Part shown: positions 16,656 to 28,201 of the stretch, one piece after another
Position numbering within the stretch: position 1 is the first letter of the stretch
How the letters are laid out: each line of letters begins with the position of its first letter
Source of the DNA: Gammaproteobacteria bacterium
GTDB lineage: Bacteria > Pseudomonadota > Gammaproteobacteria > Pseudomonadales > Litorivicinaceae
Direction: 5' to 3'
Length of the DNA: 64,000 nt
NCBI GenBank assembly: GCA_024640985.1
Contig: JAHEDY010000008.1
Coordinates: 1 to 64,000 of the forward strand
Translations under genes and position numbers: made by a program
Notes under the pieces: model-generated
Databases searched by the model: none
Told to the model about the DNA's origin: nothing
The model's input: only the letters and a program-made list of their open reading frames with translations

Positions 16656-17776
16656 TCGAATCTCCGATTCAGCGTCGTCGTTCCCGGCAAATACAGGTGG
16701 GTTCGGTCCCGATCGGTGGTGACGCGCCCATCGCTGTTCAGTCGATGACCAATACCAACACCTGCGATGTTGCCGCTACCGTCGCACAAATTGACGCGAT
16801 TGCTGACGCTGGCGCTGATTTAGTCAGAGTGTCTGTGCCCACCATGGAGGCTGCCGATGCCTTTGGTAAAATCCGAGAACAGGTGAGTGTCCCGCTGGTT
16901 GCTGATATTCATTTTGACCATAAGATTGCGTTAAAAGTGATTGAACTGGGCGTGGATTGCCTGCGAATTAATCCTGGGAACATCGGTCGTGAGGATCGAG
17001 TTCGGGCTGTGGTCTCATCCTGTCGCGATCACGGTGTCCCGATTCGGATTGGTGTGAATGCGGGTTCGCTCGAAAAAGAGTTACAAAAAAAGTACGGTGA
17101 GCCAACACCAGATGCCTTAGTCGAATCGGCAATGCGGCATATCGATATCTTAGATCGCTTAGACTTCACAGAGTTTAAAGTGAGCCTCAAAGCCAGTGAG
17201 ATTTTCATGACGGTGGCTGCTTATCGGAAAATTGCGAATCAGATTGAACAGCCATTGCATCTCGGCATCACCGAAGCCGGTGGTTTGAGAAGTGGAACAG
17301 TCAAATCAGCAGCCGGTCTTGGCATGTTATTGATGGACGGAATTGGTGATACGCTTCGCATTTCACTGGCTGCCGATCCGGTCGAGGAAGTGAAAGTGGG
17401 TTTTGATCTTCTGCGATCACTTCGTTTGAGATCTAGGGGGATTAATTTTATCGCTTGTCCCAGTTGCTCGCGGCAAACCTTTGACGTGATTGGAACCATG
17501 AATCAGTTAGAGGCGCGTCTTGAGGACGTCAAAACCGCTCTCAACGTGGCTGTCATCGGCTGTGTTGTCAATGGGCCAGGTGAGGCTAAAGAAGCGGATC
17601 TTGGCTTTACAGGCGGCAACCCGGAGAGCCTTGCTTTATTTATCGATGGTAAGCCAGCGGCGCGGTTGCCGGGTTCTGACTTTTTGGACGAACTCGAATC
17701 CATGATTCGGAAACAAGCGAAAATCAAGGAAGACGAACGCGCAGAACTCATTGCGCATTCAGCGGATACACATTAA
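16652..17776 (+). CDS. ispG: 4-hydroxy-3-methylbut-2-enyl-diphosphate synthase
   Basis: A 374-residue [4Fe-4S] enzyme of the MEP isoprenoid pathway. The TIM-barrel domain starts [19 protein letters not shown], with [14 protein letters not shown]. The cluster cysteines lie in [11 protein letters not shown] and [16 protein letters not shown] of the C-terminal domain. The start is TTG at 16652 inside the rodZ stop (TTGA); the N terminus aligned to family members supports it. The hisS ATG overlaps the ispG stop by one base. Cluster loading probably depends on IscA-type carriers encoded upstream. Confidence 0.96.
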   Translation: MIESPIQRRRSRQIQVGSVPIGGDAPIAVQSMTNTNTCDVAATVAQIDAIADAGADLVRVSVPTMEAADAFGKIREQVSVPLVADIHFDHKIALKVIELGVDCLRINPGNIGREDRVRAVVSSCRDHGVPIRIGVNAGSLEKELQKKYGEPTPDALVESAMRHIDILDRLDFTEFKVSLKASEIFMTVAAYRKIANQIEQPLHLGITEAGGLRSGTVKSAAGLGMLLMDGIGDTLRISLAADPVEEVKVGFDLLRSLRLRSRGINFIACPSCSRQTFDVIGTMNQLEARLEDVKTALNVAVIGCVVNGPGEAKEADLGFTGGNPESLALFIDGKPAARLPGSDFLDELESMIRKQAKIKEDERAELIAHSADTH

Positions 17777-19062
17777 TGGCGATTCAATCAGTACGGGGAA
17801 TGCCTGACATTCTCCCCGAGCAAGCTGGCGCATGGCGCTATCTTGAACAGACAGCGCAGCGGATTTTCAACGCCTATGGTCTGACCCAAATCCGAACTCC
17901 CATCGTTGAAGACACGGCACTTTTTGCACGATCAATTGGGGATGTGACCGATATTGTTGAAAAGGAAATGTATACCTTCGAAGATCGCTCCGGAGACAGT
18001 CTGACCCTTCGGCCCGAGTTAACCGCTGGAGTGGTGCGCGCGGCCATCGAACATGGCTTGTTGCACAATCAAACCCAGCGTCTTTGGTATCAGGGGCCAG
18101 CCTTTCGTTACGAGCGACCTCAAAAAGGTCGTTATCGTCAGTTTCATCAGATCGGTGTCGAGTGCTTTGGGATTGCCGATGCTCGCATGGATGTCGATTT
18201 GCTTGAGATGACCGATCAGTTATGGAAGACGCTTGGGATTCGCTCTTCCGTGACACTTGAAATCAATTCCATTGGCTCGCCAGAGGCGAGGGGTGCTTAT
18301 CGATTGGCGCTGGTGGATTTTCTCGCATCAGTGCGAGACCAATTGGACGCTGATAGCCAGGCACGGCTCGAGCGCAGCCCGCTGCGGATTTTGGACTCGA
18401 AGAACGCGTCGACGCAGGCCTTGTTGGCTGATGCGCCTTCATTAATCGACTATTTGACGGACGATGATCGACAGCATTTTGAGTTGTTAAAAGAAGGTCT
18501 CAGTGAGGCAAACATTGATTTCGTCGTCAATCCGCGTTTGGTCCGAGGACTCGATTATTATGGCCGGACTGTTTTTGAATGGACCACCCAGGCGCTTGGT
18601 GCCCAGGGCACCATTTGTGGTGGAGGCCGATACGATGGACTTGTTGAACACTTAGGTGGACGAGCAACACCCGGTGTGGGCTTTGCGCTTGGCATGGAGC
18701 GTGTGGTGTTGTTAATGGAGGCGCTTCAGGTGATTCCAGATACTTATCAAACCCAAGCCGATGTATATTTAATGCCGCAACACCCCCATTGCGAATCGGC
18801 CATCCGACAATTGGCTCGCGCATTGCGAACACAATTTCCAGAACTCCGGGTCATGACACATATCGGGGGCGGGAGTTTGAAAAGCCAATTGAAGAAAGCG
18901 GATCGATCAGGTGCAGGGATTGGTCTCATTATCGGCGAAGCAGAGCTCGATGATCGACAGGTCGTTTTTAAACCGCTTCGTGGGGGTGAACAGCTAACAC
19001 TCGCAGAAGTCGAGATATTTAACCGAATTTCAGAATTAAAGGATACATCATGGACTACTTAA
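17776..19062 (+). CDS. hisS: Histidyl-tRNA synthetase
   Basis: A 428-residue class II synthetase. Motif 1 region IRTPIVEDTALFARSIGD, motif 2 FRYERPQKGRYRQFHQIGVECFG and the histidine-specific LVRGLDYYGRTVFEW and GGGRYDGLVEHLGG are all present. Motif 3 is GVGFALGMERV, and an anticodon-binding domain fills the last 100 residues. Length matches the bacterial norm. The start overlaps the ispG stop (TAATG), and the end overlaps yfgM by 13 bases. Confidence 0.97.
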   Translation: MAIQSVRGMPDILPEQAGAWRYLEQTAQRIFNAYGLTQIRTPIVEDTALFARSIGDVTDIVEKEMYTFEDRSGDSLTLRPELTAGVVRAAIEHGLLHNQTQRLWYQGPAFRYERPQKGRYRQFHQIGVECFGIADARMDVDLLEMTDQLWKTLGIRSSVTLEINSIGSPEARGAYRLALVDFLASVRDQLDADSQARLERSPLRILDSKNASTQALLADAPSLIDYLTDDDRQHFELLKEGLSEANIDFVVNPRLVRGLDYYGRTVFEWTTQALGAQGTICGGGRYDGLVEHLGGRATPGVGFALGMERVVLLMEALQVIPDTYQTQADVYLMPQHPHCESAIRQLARALRTQFPELRVMTHIGGGSLKSQLKKADRSGAGIGLIIGEAELDDRQVVFKPLRGGEQLTLAEVEIFNRISELKDTSWTT

Positions 19063-19709
19063 AGACCGATGAAGAACAAGGTGAAGCGCTCAAACGTTGG
19101 CTGGCTCAAAATGGTCTTGGACTGTTGATTGCGATCGCCGTTGGAGTTGGATCTGTTCTCGGATATCAGCAATGGCAGGACTACCAACTGAATCAGCAAT
19201 CCGATGCTGCAGGCCGTTATCAGGAACTCATTGAGTTATCAGCAGTCAATTTTTCTGAGGCTGAGACAGATGCGGATTACGACCGATTATTGAGTGTTGC
19301 TGATGGATTACGGCAAGCACATGAGGGCAGTAATTACGCCGCGCTAGGTGCCGGTATTGTGGCTGCACAAGCTGTTGAACGGGGTGATTTCGATCTGGCT
19401 GTCAGCCAACTGACGTTTGCGGAATCTCAGTTGGCATTGCCAGAGTTGAAGGCCATGGCGTCACTGCGCCTGGCTCGTCTGGAGTTAGAGCTCGGCCAGG
19501 GTGATTCGGCGCTCGATCGAGTTCGCTCGATGTCACTTGATTTTTTTCAAGGCTCGCGTAGTGAGCTCGAGGGCGATATTTTGGTGACCTTGGAAAAGCC
19601 CTTAGAAGCACGCCAGGCCTATCTGAAGGCTCAATCGTCGCTCACCGAGGCTGGCCTGAATACGGCTGTGGTTGATCTGAAATTGTCCGCCTTACCTGAG
19701 GGTTCCTGA
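19050..19709 (+). CDS. yfgM: YfgM-like TPR membrane protein
   Basis: A 219-residue protein with a short cytoplasmic N terminus (TDEEQGEALKRWLAQNG), one membrane segment (about residues 23-40) and a periplasmic tetratricopeptide-like domain (AALGAGIVAAQAVERGDFDLAVSQL, LRLARLELELGQGDSALDRV). YfgM associates with the Sec translocon and periplasmic chaperones in E. coli. It lies between hisS and bamB as in most gammaproteobacteria. Overlaps hisS by 13 bases and bamB by one. Confidence 0.9.
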   Translation: MDYLKTDEEQGEALKRWLAQNGLGLLIAIAVGVGSVLGYQQWQDYQLNQQSDAAGRYQELIELSAVNFSEAETDADYDRLLSVADGLRQAHEGSNYAALGAGIVAAQAVERGDFDLAVSQLTFAESQLALPELKAMASLRLARLELELGQGDSALDRVRSMSLDFFQGSRSELEGDILVTLEKPLEARQAYLKAQSSLTEAGLNTAVVDLKLSALPEGS

Positions 19710-20830
19710 TGCGTCATCGTCTCTGTTTGGGTGTGTGTATTGCGCTAATTGGTTGCTCGAGCGCCCCAGAAAAACCAGATCCAACGCCCCTTGAGCGGAT
19801 CACGGAAGTGATTGAGCTCGATGATGTGGAGTCGATCGGATTAGGCGGTGGTGATCAGACTGGATTAAGTCCTGCGTCGAGCGGCGGTCTGATTGCAGCA
19901 GCATCGGCCGGTGGTGACGTGTATCTTTTGGATCAACAACTGGACGAACTCTGGAATGTCGACCTTGACCAAACCATCGTCGGCGGCGTGGGCGCCAACG
20001 CGACGGCCGTCTATGTGGTCACAACCGATGCGAAGTTGGTGTCATTGTCACGAGACAATGGTTCGATCCTCTTTGAAGTTGCGCTCCCGAGCAGCTCAAC
20101 AGTGCCACCGCTTGCGACAGAGACCTTGGTATTTGTGAAAACGCAGATTGGTCGGTTGCTTGCCATTGATGTGAGAACCGGTGAGATCGTCTGGCTTGAA
20201 GAAGCACAAGAATCTGGCGTTGGTATCCGTGGTGGCGCACCCATGACGCTGGCTGGAGATGTGTTGTTTGTGCTGTGGGAGTCAGGTCGTATTGTCGCGT
20301 ATCAAAGCGATACTGGTCGCATTCTCTGGGAACGACAAGTCGCGGTATCTCGCGGTCGAAGCCCTTTGGAGCGTATCGTTGATTCGAAAGGAGCACCGTC
20401 GGTTCGCAATAATCAGGTCGCAACAGCGACACGTAATGGCCAGGTCAGCCTTCTCGATGCGCGATCTGGGCAGGTGCTTTGGAGTTTAGATGCTGATGCC
20501 TATCCGGGGGTATTGTTGGGCTTTAACGCGGTCACTGTCGTTGAAACTGATGGGACGATTTCTGCGTATAGCGCGCAATCAGGGGAGTCTCTCTGGACCA
20601 ATGAAGCTCTCAAGTATCGAGAGTTAAGTCCCCCAGTGGTGATTGCAGACGCCATTGGTGTGGTTGATCTGGAAGGGGAATTGCATCTTCTCGATCCAAC
20701 GAATGGCGCATTCATCGGTCGGCTTGATGTGGGTGGTGATAAAGGCAAAGTCGCTCCTGTTGCAACGGAGACTGGCTTTTTGATTCAGCTTCTTGACGGG
20801 CGCTTGAGCCTGGTGGAAGTGGTTCGTTGA
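19709..20830 (+). CDS. bamB: Outer-membrane assembly lipoprotein BamB
   Basis: A 373-residue lipoprotein with a signal peptide and lipobox (IALIGC, Cys at about residue 16), then an eight-blade PQQ-like beta-propeller made of repeats such as [37 protein letters not shown] and [18 protein letters not shown]. BamB assists BamA in inserting outer-membrane proteins. Its presence confirms a diderm host. Starts in a TGATG junction with yfgM and ends in a TTGA overlap with der. Confidence 0.94.
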   Translation: MRHRLCLGVCIALIGCSSAPEKPDPTPLERITEVIELDDVESIGLGGGDQTGLSPASSGGLIAAASAGGDVYLLDQQLDELWNVDLDQTIVGGVGANATAVYVVTTDAKLVSLSRDNGSILFEVALPSSSTVPPLATETLVFVKTQIGRLLAIDVRTGEIVWLEEAQESGVGIRGGAPMTLAGDVLFVLWESGRIVAYQSDTGRILWERQVAVSRGRSPLERIVDSKGAPSVRNNQVATATRNGQVSLLDARSGQVLWSLDADAYPGVLLGFNAVTVVETDGTISAYSAQSGESLWTNEALKYRELSPPVVIADAIGVVDLEGELHLLDPTNGAFIGRLDVGGDKGKVAPVATETGFLIQLLDGRLSLVEVVR

Positions 20831-22239
20831 AAACACCGGTCATCGCGCTGGTTGGACGCCCCAATGTTGGAAAATCGACCTTATTTAATCGCTTGACGCG
20901 AAGTCGTGATGCCTTAGTTGCCGATTTTGCGGGATTGACTCGTGATCGGAAATACGGGCGCGCGCTGTTATCAGGACATCCGTTTTTAGTCATTGATACC
21001 GGCGGTTTAACCGGTGGTGAAGCAGGGATTGATGCAGCCATGGCTGAGCAATCGCGTGCAGCAATTGATGAGGCTGATGCGGTCCTGTTCATGGTCGATG
21101 CGACCAGTGGTGTCTCGGCCTCAGATGATACGGTGGCCAACATGCTGCGTCGAACCGATAAGCCGGTGTGGTTGGTCGCAAATAAAATCGATGGTCAGAA
21201 TTCGGACATCGCCTTGTCTGATTTTTACGGGTTTGGCTTTGGGGAACCTCAGCCGATCGCTGCTTCACACGGTCGTGGCGTGAGTGCATTGTGCGATGAA
21301 ATCCTTGAGCACTTTGGCCTATTGGATGTCGAGCCCGCAGACACCAACGAAGAAAGAAAGGATGCGCCGGGAATCCGGATCGGTGTCGTCGGTCGGCCAA
21401 ATGTTGGGAAGTCAACACTGGTGAACCGGATGCTTGGCGAAGATCGCGTTGTTGTTTTTGACCTTCCGGGGACCACTCGAGATTCGATTTATATCCCGTT
21501 TGAGCGACATAATGAAACCTACACGCTGATTGATACCGCAGGGGTGCGTCGTCGAGGACGTGTCAGTGAGACAGTTGAAAAATTCTCGATTGTGAAAACC
21601 CTACAGGCGATTGAAGATTCACATGTGGTGATCTTAGTGGTTGATGCGCAAGAAGGCCTGGTTGAGCAGGATATGCATCTGATGGGGACTGTGGTCGATT
21701 CCGGACGCGCATTGGTCGTTGCTGTGAATAAGTGGGATCACTTAGAACCTGAGGTGCGGGAGAAGATTCGTGAGACACTTCGGCGTCGTTTGAATTTTAT
21801 TCCTTGGGCAAAAATTCACTACATCTCGGCATTACACGGCACCGGAGTGGGCGACCTGTATGGCTCAATTCGTCAGGCCTACGATGCTGCCGTGACAAAA
21901 TTCTCAACCAACGCATTAACCCGAATTCTGGAGGACGCGGTGGCGGATCATCAGCCACCATTGGTTCGCGGTCGTCGAATTAAATTGCGTTACGCGCACC
22001 AAGGTGGCATGAATCCTCCAAGGATCATCATTCACGGTAATCAGACCAAAGATGTGCCTGAAGCCTATCGTCGTTATCTCGAAAATATTTATCGGAAAGT
22101 TCTGAACATTACCGGTTCACCCGTCAAAATTGAGTTTAAATCTGGCGAAAACCCCTTCGCTGGCCGTAAAAACCAACTGACCGAACGACAAATGCAGAGA
22201 AAGCGTCGTTTAATGAAATTTGTGAAACAAAAGAGATAG
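20827..22239 (+). CDS. der: Ribosome assembly GTPase Der (EngA)
   Basis: A 470-residue protein with two tandem GTPase domains. G1 motifs GRPNVGKST occur at about residues 9 and 186, G3 motifs DTGG and DTAG follow, and G4 motifs NKID and NKWD follow those. A C-terminal KH-like domain ([24 protein letters not shown]) and a basic tail complete it. It is needed for 50S subunit maturation. The start is TTG in a TTGA overlap with the bamB stop. This is the last gene of the rightward run; the convergent smr gene abuts its stop. Confidence 0.97.
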   Translation: MKTPVIALVGRPNVGKSTLFNRLTRSRDALVADFAGLTRDRKYGRALLSGHPFLVIDTGGLTGGEAGIDAAMAEQSRAAIDEADAVLFMVDATSGVSASDDTVANMLRRTDKPVWLVANKIDGQNSDIALSDFYGFGFGEPQPIAASHGRGVSALCDEILEHFGLLDVEPADTNEERKDAPGIRIGVVGRPNVGKSTLVNRMLGEDRVVVFDLPGTTRDSIYIPFERHNETYTLIDTAGVRRRGRVSETVEKFSIVKTLQAIEDSHVVILVVDAQEGLVEQDMHLMGTVVDSGRALVVAVNKWDHLEPEVREKIRETLRRRLNFIPWAKIHYISALHGTGVGDLYGSIRQAYDAAVTKFSTNALTRILEDAVADHQPPLVRGRRIKLRYAHQGGMNPPRIIIHGNQTKDVPEAYRRYLENIYRKVLNITGSPVKIEFKSGENPFAGRKNQLTERQMQRKRRLMKFVKQKR

Positions 22240-22797
22240 CTACGTGCGTTGCCAGCGGTCATCAAATAAGCCGCTGGTGACTGCATTGACCACACCAACA
22301 CCGCCATCTGAGCGTCTTGCGCTCGCAAAAGCGACAATGTCAGGATTATTTTTTAGCCAGCGATTGACGTAGGCTTTGAGTAATGGGCGTCCGTCCTTGC
22401 TGTGTCGACCCACACCGTGCGTAATTCGGATGTGCGTGAGACGACGTTCTCGGATCGACTGGAACAGCGCGGTGATTGCATGGGCCGCCTCATCGACTGT
22501 GTACCCGTGAAGATCGATTGCGTATTGTGCTGGAAACGGAGCTTCATCAAGCAATTCAAGCACGCGCCGGTCAATGTCATAGGCGACATATTCCAGCGGT
22601 TTCATTGGATCGATCAGAGGTGGTTCTTCTGTCGATAAGCCATGATGTGCTTGCGTGGCCACGGCATCTTCAGCCCGTGCTCGGGCGAACTCAATCTCTT
22701 CTTGAGACCGGACTTTCTTTGGGCGAACGCGTGTTTCGCGCCTCAAGGGTTGCACGCCTGTTTCAGTCATCAATGATTTAAACGAATCCTCAGACAT
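22240..22797 (-). CDS. Smr-domain protein (SmrB/YdaL-like)
   Basis: A 185-residue protein with a charged N-terminal half starting MSEDSFKSLM. The C-terminal Smr nuclease domain has IDLHGYTVDEAAHAITALF, ITHGVGRHSKDGRPLLKAYVNRWLKN and a final ASARRSDGGVGVVNA. The DLHG and THGxG loops are intact. SmrB-type proteins cut mRNA at collided ribosomes; YdaL-like members are also Smr nucleases. The ATG at 22797 is preferred over the TTG at 22824 on similarity of the N terminus to SmrB. Convergent with der and divergent from prmB. Confidence 0.88.
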   Translation of the reverse strand: MSEDSFKSLMTETGVQPLRRETRVRPKKVRSQEEIEFARARAEDAVATQAHHGLSTEEPPLIDPMKPLEYVAYDIDRRVLELLDEAPFPAQYAIDLHGYTVDEAAHAITALFQSIRERRLTHIRITHGVGRHSKDGRPLLKAYVNRWLKNNPDIVAFASARRSDGGVGVVNAVTSGLFDDRWQRT

Positions 22798-22873
22798 CCA
22801 ATAACCATAGGGTGAAATGGCCAACTTTCAAAGTCTGCTTGCTCTGAGCACGTCATCTGTCTAGTCTTCCGCC

Positions 22874-23782
22874 ATGACTGAACTGCACTCAATCCGTGAT
22901 TTTCTTCGCTTCGCACTGTCTGAATTTGGACGGCACCCGATCGAATTAGGACATGGCACAGACTCGCTTTGGGACGAAGCGCTTGCGCTGGTATTCGGTG
23001 CTGTATCACTACCGCCTGATGGGGATGCGCGTTTATTGGATGCTGTGCTGACTCATGACGAGCGCCAGACGGTATTAGAGTTGATCAAACGGCGCGTGAA
23101 TGAGCGTATTCCAGTTCCTTATTTGACCAAGAAAGCCTGGTATGCAGGCCTGCCCTTTGTGGTGGATGAACGCGTGTTGATCCCAAGAAGCCCCATTTTT
23201 GAACTGATCGAAGCGGAGTTTAGGCCTTGGTTTCGTGCACCGCTCGATCGCCCTGTTCGGTTCTTAGATTTGTGTACTGGATCGGGTTGCTTGGGAATTA
23301 CCCTCGCACTCAGTGTTGCTGAGAGTACCGGTGTGTTGGCTGATCTCGAAGCAGGAGCCTGTGAGATTGCTCGAGAAAATGTTGAATTCCATCAGGTCGG
23401 TGATCGAGTGGAGGTGATTCAATCAGATGGGTTCGATGAGCTGTTTGATGAGCGTTTCGATCTCATCATCTGTAACCCCCCTTATGTCGATGCCGAAGAG
23501 ATGGCCGAACTTCCTCCTGAGTACAAAAAAGAACCGGCGGTTGCACTCGCATCGGGGGAGGATGGGCTCGATTTGGTCAGGCGTTTGTTGGGTCAAGCTG
23601 CGGATTGGTTGTCTGACGAGGGGATCATGATTCTCGAAGTAGGGAATACTTGGGGGCTGCTGGATCGGGAGCTCATCGCTCGCACGGGCGAACCTGTACA
23701 GTGGTGTCAATTTGAATTTGGGGGCCATGGTGTGTGCGTGCTCTCAAAGCGGGAGCTGAACGCGCTATACTCAGCGTTTTAA
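22874..23782 (+). CDS. prmB: 50S ribosomal protein L3 glutamine methyltransferase
   Basis: A 302-residue class I methyltransferase of the HemK family. The N-terminal helical domain is followed by the PYLTKKAWYAGLPFVVDERVLIPRSP linker. SAM motif I is LDLCTGSGCLGI and the catalytic NPPYVDAEEM signature follows. The start MTELHSIRDFLRFALSEF and the IPRSP segment are typical of PrmB rather than PrmC. It is followed by aroC, the usual gammaproteobacterial neighbour. Confidence 0.94.
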   Translation: MTELHSIRDFLRFALSEFGRHPIELGHGTDSLWDEALALVFGAVSLPPDGDARLLDAVLTHDERQTVLELIKRRVNERIPVPYLTKKAWYAGLPFVVDERVLIPRSPIFELIEAEFRPWFRAPLDRPVRFLDLCTGSGCLGITLALSVAESTGVLADLEAGACEIARENVEFHQVGDRVEVIQSDGFDELFDERFDLIICNPPYVDAEEMAELPPEYKKEPAVALASGEDGLDLVRRLLGQAADWLSDEGIMILEVGNTWGLLDRELIARTGEPVQWCQFEFGGHGVCVLSKRELNALYSAF

Positions 23783-23794
23783 TCGGAATTTGTC

Positions 23795-24898
23795 ATGAGC
23801 GGTAATACCTTCGGAACCTTGTTTACGGTCACAACAGCCGGTGAGAGTCATGGCCCAGGCTTGGTCGCCGTCGTTGATGGATGTCCGCCACAGATTCCAT
23901 TGTCGGTCGAGGACATTCAGGTTGACTTAGATCGTCGAAAACCAGGCCAGAGTAAGCACACAACTCAACGTCGTGAAGCTGATGAAGTCGAGATTTTATC
24001 CGGTGTATTCGAAGGGATGACAACCGGAACACCCATTGCGCTTCTTATCCGCAATACCGATCAACGATCCAAAGATTACGGCAATATCAAAGATGTGTTT
24101 CGTCCTGCGCACGCGGACTACACTTACGAGCACAAATATGGGATTCGGGATTATCGAGGTGGTGGTCGAAGTTCAGCCAGGGAAACAGCCATGCGAGTGG
24201 CAGCTGGTGCCATTGCGAAGAAAGTGCTGGAGCATTTGTTTTCTGTCAAAGTCAGAGGTTGTCTGACGCAGTTGGGTCCAATCACATGTGAGATTAAAGA
24301 TTGGTCCATGGTGGATGCTAATCCGTTTTTCAGCCCAGATCCCGATCGGCTTGATGACCTTGATGCCTACATGAATCAACTGCGCCGAGACGAAGATTCC
24401 ATCGGTGCCCGCTTAACGGTTGTGGCCGAAGGATTGCCTCCGGGATGGGGTGAGCCAGTCTTTGATCGGTTGGATGCCGATGTTGCGCATGCGTTGATGT
24501 CGATTAACGCCGTTAAAGGGGTGGAAATTGGTGAGGGCATGGCCGTTGTCAATCGTCGTGGCTCAGAGCACCGTGATGTGATGACACCTAATGGTTTCTT
24601 GACCAACCATGCCGGTGGTGTCTTGGGAGGCATCAGTACCGGTCAACCACTTGTTGCACATCTTGCGTTAAAGCCGACCAGTTCAATTACGACACCCGGC
24701 AAAACGATCACTAAGCAGGGTGATGTGACTGATGTGATTACCAAAGGACGCCACGATCCTTGTGTCGGAATTCGGGCCACGCCCATTGCAGAGGCGATGG
24801 TTGCTCTGGTTCTTGTCGATCACGCGCTTCGACATCGCGGACAAAATGGCCATGTGGTAACTGACTCGCCGGTGATTCCTGGACTTGCGTCCACGTGA
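23795..24898 (+). CDS. aroC: Chorismate synthase
   Basis: A 367-residue FMN-dependent enzyme that makes chorismate, the branch-point precursor for tryptophan and folate, whose later genes lie in the next run. The signatures [21 protein letters not shown], the [19 protein letters not shown] segment and the C-terminal [18 protein letters not shown] are intact. Length is normal. The downstream MFS gene starts at a GTG overlapping the aroC stop. Confidence 0.97.
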   Translation: MSGNTFGTLFTVTTAGESHGPGLVAVVDGCPPQIPLSVEDIQVDLDRRKPGQSKHTTQRREADEVEILSGVFEGMTTGTPIALLIRNTDQRSKDYGNIKDVFRPAHADYTYEHKYGIRDYRGGGRSSARETAMRVAAGAIAKKVLEHLFSVKVRGCLTQLGPITCEIKDWSMVDANPFFSPDPDRLDDLDAYMNQLRRDEDSIGARLTVVAEGLPPGWGEPVFDRLDADVAHALMSINAVKGVEIGEGMAVVNRRGSEHRDVMTPNGFLTNHAGGVLGGISTGQPLVAHLALKPTSSITTPGKTITKQGDVTDVITKGRHDPCVGIRATPIAEAMVALVLVDHALRHRGQNGHVVTDSPVIPGLAST

Positions 24899-26061
24899 CT
24901 ACAGCCGTGCCGAGTGCAAGACTCGGCGGTCTGTACGGTCTTTACTTTGCGGTTGTTGCCTTAAGTATTGGTTGGTTCGGTCCGTTTTTCGACTCACTTG
25001 GCTTTAGTGCGCCGCAAATCGGTCTGGCGATCGGGGTTCTCACCGGGTCTAAAATTATCGCACCCTATCTGTGGGGGACTTTGGGGGATCTGCTTCCGAA
25101 TCGATTGCGAGTCGTTCAGATCGGTATCATCGGGGCAACATTGGCCGCTAGTCTTTTACTGATCGATGTTGATTTCATCGGGCTTTGCTTGGTATTGCTG
25201 CTATTTGGCTTGTTCTGGAACGCCATTATTGCGCAGCTGGATACCTTGACGCTCGAGTATCTGACAACCGAGCACCATCGTTATTCCTCGATCCGAGTTT
25301 GGGGGTCTATCGGCTTTATCATGATGATGCTTGGCTCTGGTTGGCTGTTTTCTGACGTCGACTATGCAGTGCTTCCATGGCTGATCATCATCGGATTACT
25401 GTTGTCGGCCATGATTTCGTTCGGGCTCCCAGCGCGCCCTGAGACTCATCTGACATCGGCCGATCACACCGGCATTGGCGATCGGTTAAGACATCTACCG
25501 GTGCTCTTGTTCTTTGCCGTGGCTGCGGTCAATCAACTGACTCATGGGCCTTTGAATGTATTTTTTACACTCTACGTTCAAGCGCACGGGTATACCGCTT
25601 TTGAAGCAGGCCAGTTGTGGGCGCTCGGTGTATTTGCTGAAGTCGTGTTGTTCTTCGTATTGCCACAATTTATCCGTTCGATGGATTTACGCGTGTTATT
25701 GACTGTTTCTCTGGCGTTGGGATCTCTTCGCTGGATCTTGATTGGTGCCTATCCAGATTGGCCATGGCTGGTGATTGGCTTGCAGTTGTTGCATGCCTTT
25801 ACATTCGGCGCGATTCATTCGGTCAGTATTGAATTTATCAGGCGATGGTTTCCTGGCAAGTTGTCAGGACGTGGAATGGCGTTATACAGCGGGTTTGTTT
25901 TTGGCCTGGGTGGATCCTTAGGAGCGATGCTCTCTGGACTGCTCTGGGAGTCATTTGGCGGGAGTCTGACCTTCATGCTGTCAGGCCTGATGACCGGGAT
26001 GGCTGCAATGATCGCTTGGTTCGGCTTAAAAAAAGCAAACTTGGGCGTGCAATCCAGCTAG
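24895..26061 (+). CDS. MFS transporter, HcaT-like
   Basis: A 388-residue, twelve-segment major facilitator of the MFS_1-like group (3-phenylpropionate/nucleoside-symporter type). The N terminus [20 protein letters not shown] and the [12 protein letters not shown] end segment fit this group. The substrate is unknown; neighbours (prmB, aroC) are housekeeping genes and give no clue. The start is GTG overlapping the aroC stop (GTGA). The same placement after aroC is seen in many marine gammaproteobacteria, as far as I recall. Confidence 0.85.
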   Translation: MTTAVPSARLGGLYGLYFAVVALSIGWFGPFFDSLGFSAPQIGLAIGVLTGSKIIAPYLWGTLGDLLPNRLRVVQIGIIGATLAASLLLIDVDFIGLCLVLLLFGLFWNAIIAQLDTLTLEYLTTEHHRYSSIRVWGSIGFIMMMLGSGWLFSDVDYAVLPWLIIIGLLLSAMISFGLPARPETHLTSADHTGIGDRLRHLPVLLFFAVAAVNQLTHGPLNVFFTLYVQAHGYTAFEAGQLWALGVFAEVVLFFVLPQFIRSMDLRVLLTVSLALGSLRWILIGAYPDWPWLVIGLQLLHAFTFGAIHSVSIEFIRRWFPGKLSGRGMALYSGFVFGLGGSLGAMLSGLLWESFGGSLTFMLSGLMTGMAAMIAWFGLKKANLGVQSS

Positions 26062-26069
26062 GCGAGTCT

Positions 26070-26096
26070 TTGGTCTGGTTCGATTTCTGATAAACT
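26070..26096 (+). promoter_or_regulatory. Candidate promoter of the leuC operon
   Basis: TTGGTC (26070-26075) and TAAACT (26091-26096) are 15 bases apart, with TGA before the -10 giving an extended -10. It lies in the 63-base gap upstream of leuC. No leader peptide or attenuator is visible. Confidence 0.35.
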
Positions 26097-26124
26097 GTTG
26101 GGCTGATTTTCTAAGGAGATTGAA

Positions 26125-27540
26125 ATGGCCGGTCGCACCTTATACGACAAGCTGTGGGATAGTCATCTCGTGACACAACGGGATGATGGAAGTGCGTTGA
26201 TTTATATCGATCGTCACCTGTTGCACGAAGTGACGTCGCCTCAGGCATTTGAGGGTCTTTCGCTGGCCGGACGCACTCCTTGGAGGTTGGCGGCTAATCT
26301 CGCGACTGTCGACCATAATGTGCCAACAGAAAATCAGGCGGCAGGAGTCTCCGCGATCGAGGATCCGACCAGCCGGCTGCAGATTGAAACGCTCGATGAG
26401 AACTGCGATGCATTTCAAATCACGCAATTCAAAATGGGCGATTTGCGTGCAGGGATTGTGCATGTGATTGGGCCTGAGCAGGGAGCGACTTTACCGGGTA
26501 TGACGGTGGTCTGTGGCGACAGCCACACGGCGACTCATGGTGCCTTTGGTGCGTTGGCCCATGGCATTGGGACCAGTGAGGTTGAGCATGTCCTCGCGAC
26601 CCAGTGTCTGGTGGCGAAAAAGATGAAAAACATGCGGATCACAGTCACCGGTCCTTTGGGATTTGGTGTGACAGCCAAGGACGTGATTCTTGCTGTCATT
26701 GGGCAGATAGGGACCGCGGGCGGGACGGGATGTGCGATTGAGTTTGCGGGCGAAGGGATTGAGTCGTTGTCGATGGAAGGTCGAATGACCGTCTGTAACA
26801 TGGCGATCGAGGCTGGCGCGCGTGTTGGGTTGGTGGCAGTTGATCAGAAAACCATCGACTACGTGAAGGGCCGACCCTACGCTCCGAGTGGTCAAGACTG
26901 GGATTTGGCGGTGGCTGCTTGGGCTGATCTTCAGAGTGATGCCGATGCGGTCTTTGACCATGAAGTGACCGTTGATGGCACCTTGATTGAACCGCAGGTT
27001 TCTTGGGGGACCAATCCTGAGATGGTGACAGGTGTGTCCGGTCATGTGCCCGATCCACAAATGATGGATGATCCGATTCATCGTGGGGCGATTGAGCGAG
27101 CTTTGAAATACATGGGTTTGAAGGCGAATCAGCCGATTGATTCGATACGTCTCGATCGTGTGTTTATCGGGTCATGTACTAATTCTCGGATTGAGGATCT
27201 CCGCGAGGCTGCCAAAGTGGTTGATGGGAAGCGAGTTGCTGATTCTGTCATTCAGGCGATGGTTGTCCCAGGTTCTGGTTTGGTGAAAGAACAGGCCGAA
27301 AGCGAAGGTTTGGATGTGATCTTCCGCGAGGCTGGATTTGAATGGCGTGATCCGGGATGCTCCATGTGTCTTGCAATGAATGCGGACCGGTTGGGACCTG
27401 GAGAACATTGTGCGTCCACATCGAACCGCAATTTCGAAGGCCGTCAGGGCGCCGGAGGGCGGACGCATCTTGTCAGTCCAGCAATGGCTGCAGCAGCTGC
27501 CGTTGCGGGTCATTTCGTTGATGTCAGAGAGTGGTTGTAA
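26125..27540 (+). CDS. leuC: 3-isopropylmalate dehydratase large subunit
   Basis: A 471-residue [4Fe-4S] aconitase-family subunit for the second step of leucine synthesis. Residues [30 protein letters not shown], the cluster cysteine in [12 protein letters not shown] and the two in [13 protein letters not shown] are present. The strong AAGGAG before the ATG fits its position at the head of the 16-kb run. It pairs with LeuD, encoded seven bases downstream. Confidence 0.97.
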   Translation: MAGRTLYDKLWDSHLVTQRDDGSALIYIDRHLLHEVTSPQAFEGLSLAGRTPWRLAANLATVDHNVPTENQAAGVSAIEDPTSRLQIETLDENCDAFQITQFKMGDLRAGIVHVIGPEQGATLPGMTVVCGDSHTATHGAFGALAHGIGTSEVEHVLATQCLVAKKMKNMRITVTGPLGFGVTAKDVILAVIGQIGTAGGTGCAIEFAGEGIESLSMEGRMTVCNMAIEAGARVGLVAVDQKTIDYVKGRPYAPSGQDWDLAVAAWADLQSDADAVFDHEVTVDGTLIEPQVSWGTNPEMVTGVSGHVPDPQMMDDPIHRGAIERALKYMGLKANQPIDSIRLDRVFIGSCTNSRIEDLREAAKVVDGKRVADSVIQAMVVPGSGLVKEQAESEGLDVIFREAGFEWRDPGCSMCLAMNADRLGPGEHCASTSNRNFEGRQGAGGRTHLVSPAMAAAAAVAGHFVDVREWL

Positions 27541-27547
27541 GGGGCGC

Positions 27548-28192
27548 ATGATGCAGCAGTTTGTTCAAGAAACGGGGTTGGTTGTGCCATTGGATCGTTC
27601 CAATATCGATACCGATCAGATCATCCCCAAGCAGTATTTAAAGTCTATTCAGCGCACAGGCTTTGGGATCAATTTGTTTGATGACTGGCGTTATCTCGAT
27701 CCAGGCGAGCCGGGGATGGATCACTCCACTCGTCGGATCAATCCTGACTTTGTGTTGAATGATGGCCGTTATGCCGGAGCGACCATGCTACTTGCGCGTG
27801 ATAATTTTGGATGTGGGTCGAGTCGAGAGCATGCGCCCTGGGCCATTCTCGAGTACGGATTTAAGGCAGTGATCGCGCCATCATTTGCGGATATCTTTTT
27901 CAACAACAGTTTCAAGAACGGCTTATTACCGGTGGTCTTAACGGAGGCTGAAGTCGATACGTTATTCGGGTTGGCAGGGACGGAAACCCCGATTGAGCTG
28001 ACCGTGGATCTAGGGTCTCAGCAGGTGACCGGACCCGAAGGGTTCAGCGCTTCGTTTGAGATCGATCCATTCCGGAAAACCTGCTTACTTGAGGGTTTGG
28101 ATGAGATTGGTTTGTCGTTGAAGGATGCCGATGCGATTCATGCTTATGAAGCACGTCGTCGTGTTGAAGCGCCCTGGTTATTGAGAGATTAA
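27548..28192 (+). CDS. leuD: 3-isopropylmalate dehydratase small subunit
   Basis: A 214-residue swivel-domain subunit that completes the LeuCD active site: [36 protein letters not shown] and [17 protein letters not shown] are all standard. Two adjacent ATGs (27548 and 27551) are possible; the AAGGGG at the leuC stop is better spaced for the second. The open frame extends back inside leuC but only as an out-of-frame overlap. Confidence 0.96.
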   Translation: MMQQFVQETGLVVPLDRSNIDTDQIIPKQYLKSIQRTGFGINLFDDWRYLDPGEPGMDHSTRRINPDFVLNDGRYAGATMLLARDNFGCGSSREHAPWAILEYGFKAVIAPSFADIFFNNSFKNGLLPVVLTEAEVDTLFGLAGTETPIELTVDLGSQQVTGPEGFSASFEIDPFRKTCLLEGLDEIGLSLKDADAIHAYEARRRVEAPWLLRD

Positions 28193-28201
28193 GGACTGAG
28201 A

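Noticed and set aside
26491..27081. Long antisense open frame within leuC (196 codons)
   Set aside because: It is opposite a well-conserved enzyme gene, and its His/Arg/Pro-rich translation is typical of antisense shadows.
27380..27547. Longer leuD starting inside leuC
   Set aside because: The extra 56 residues are out-of-frame leuC sequence. LeuD proteins begin near the ATG pair at 27548/27551.
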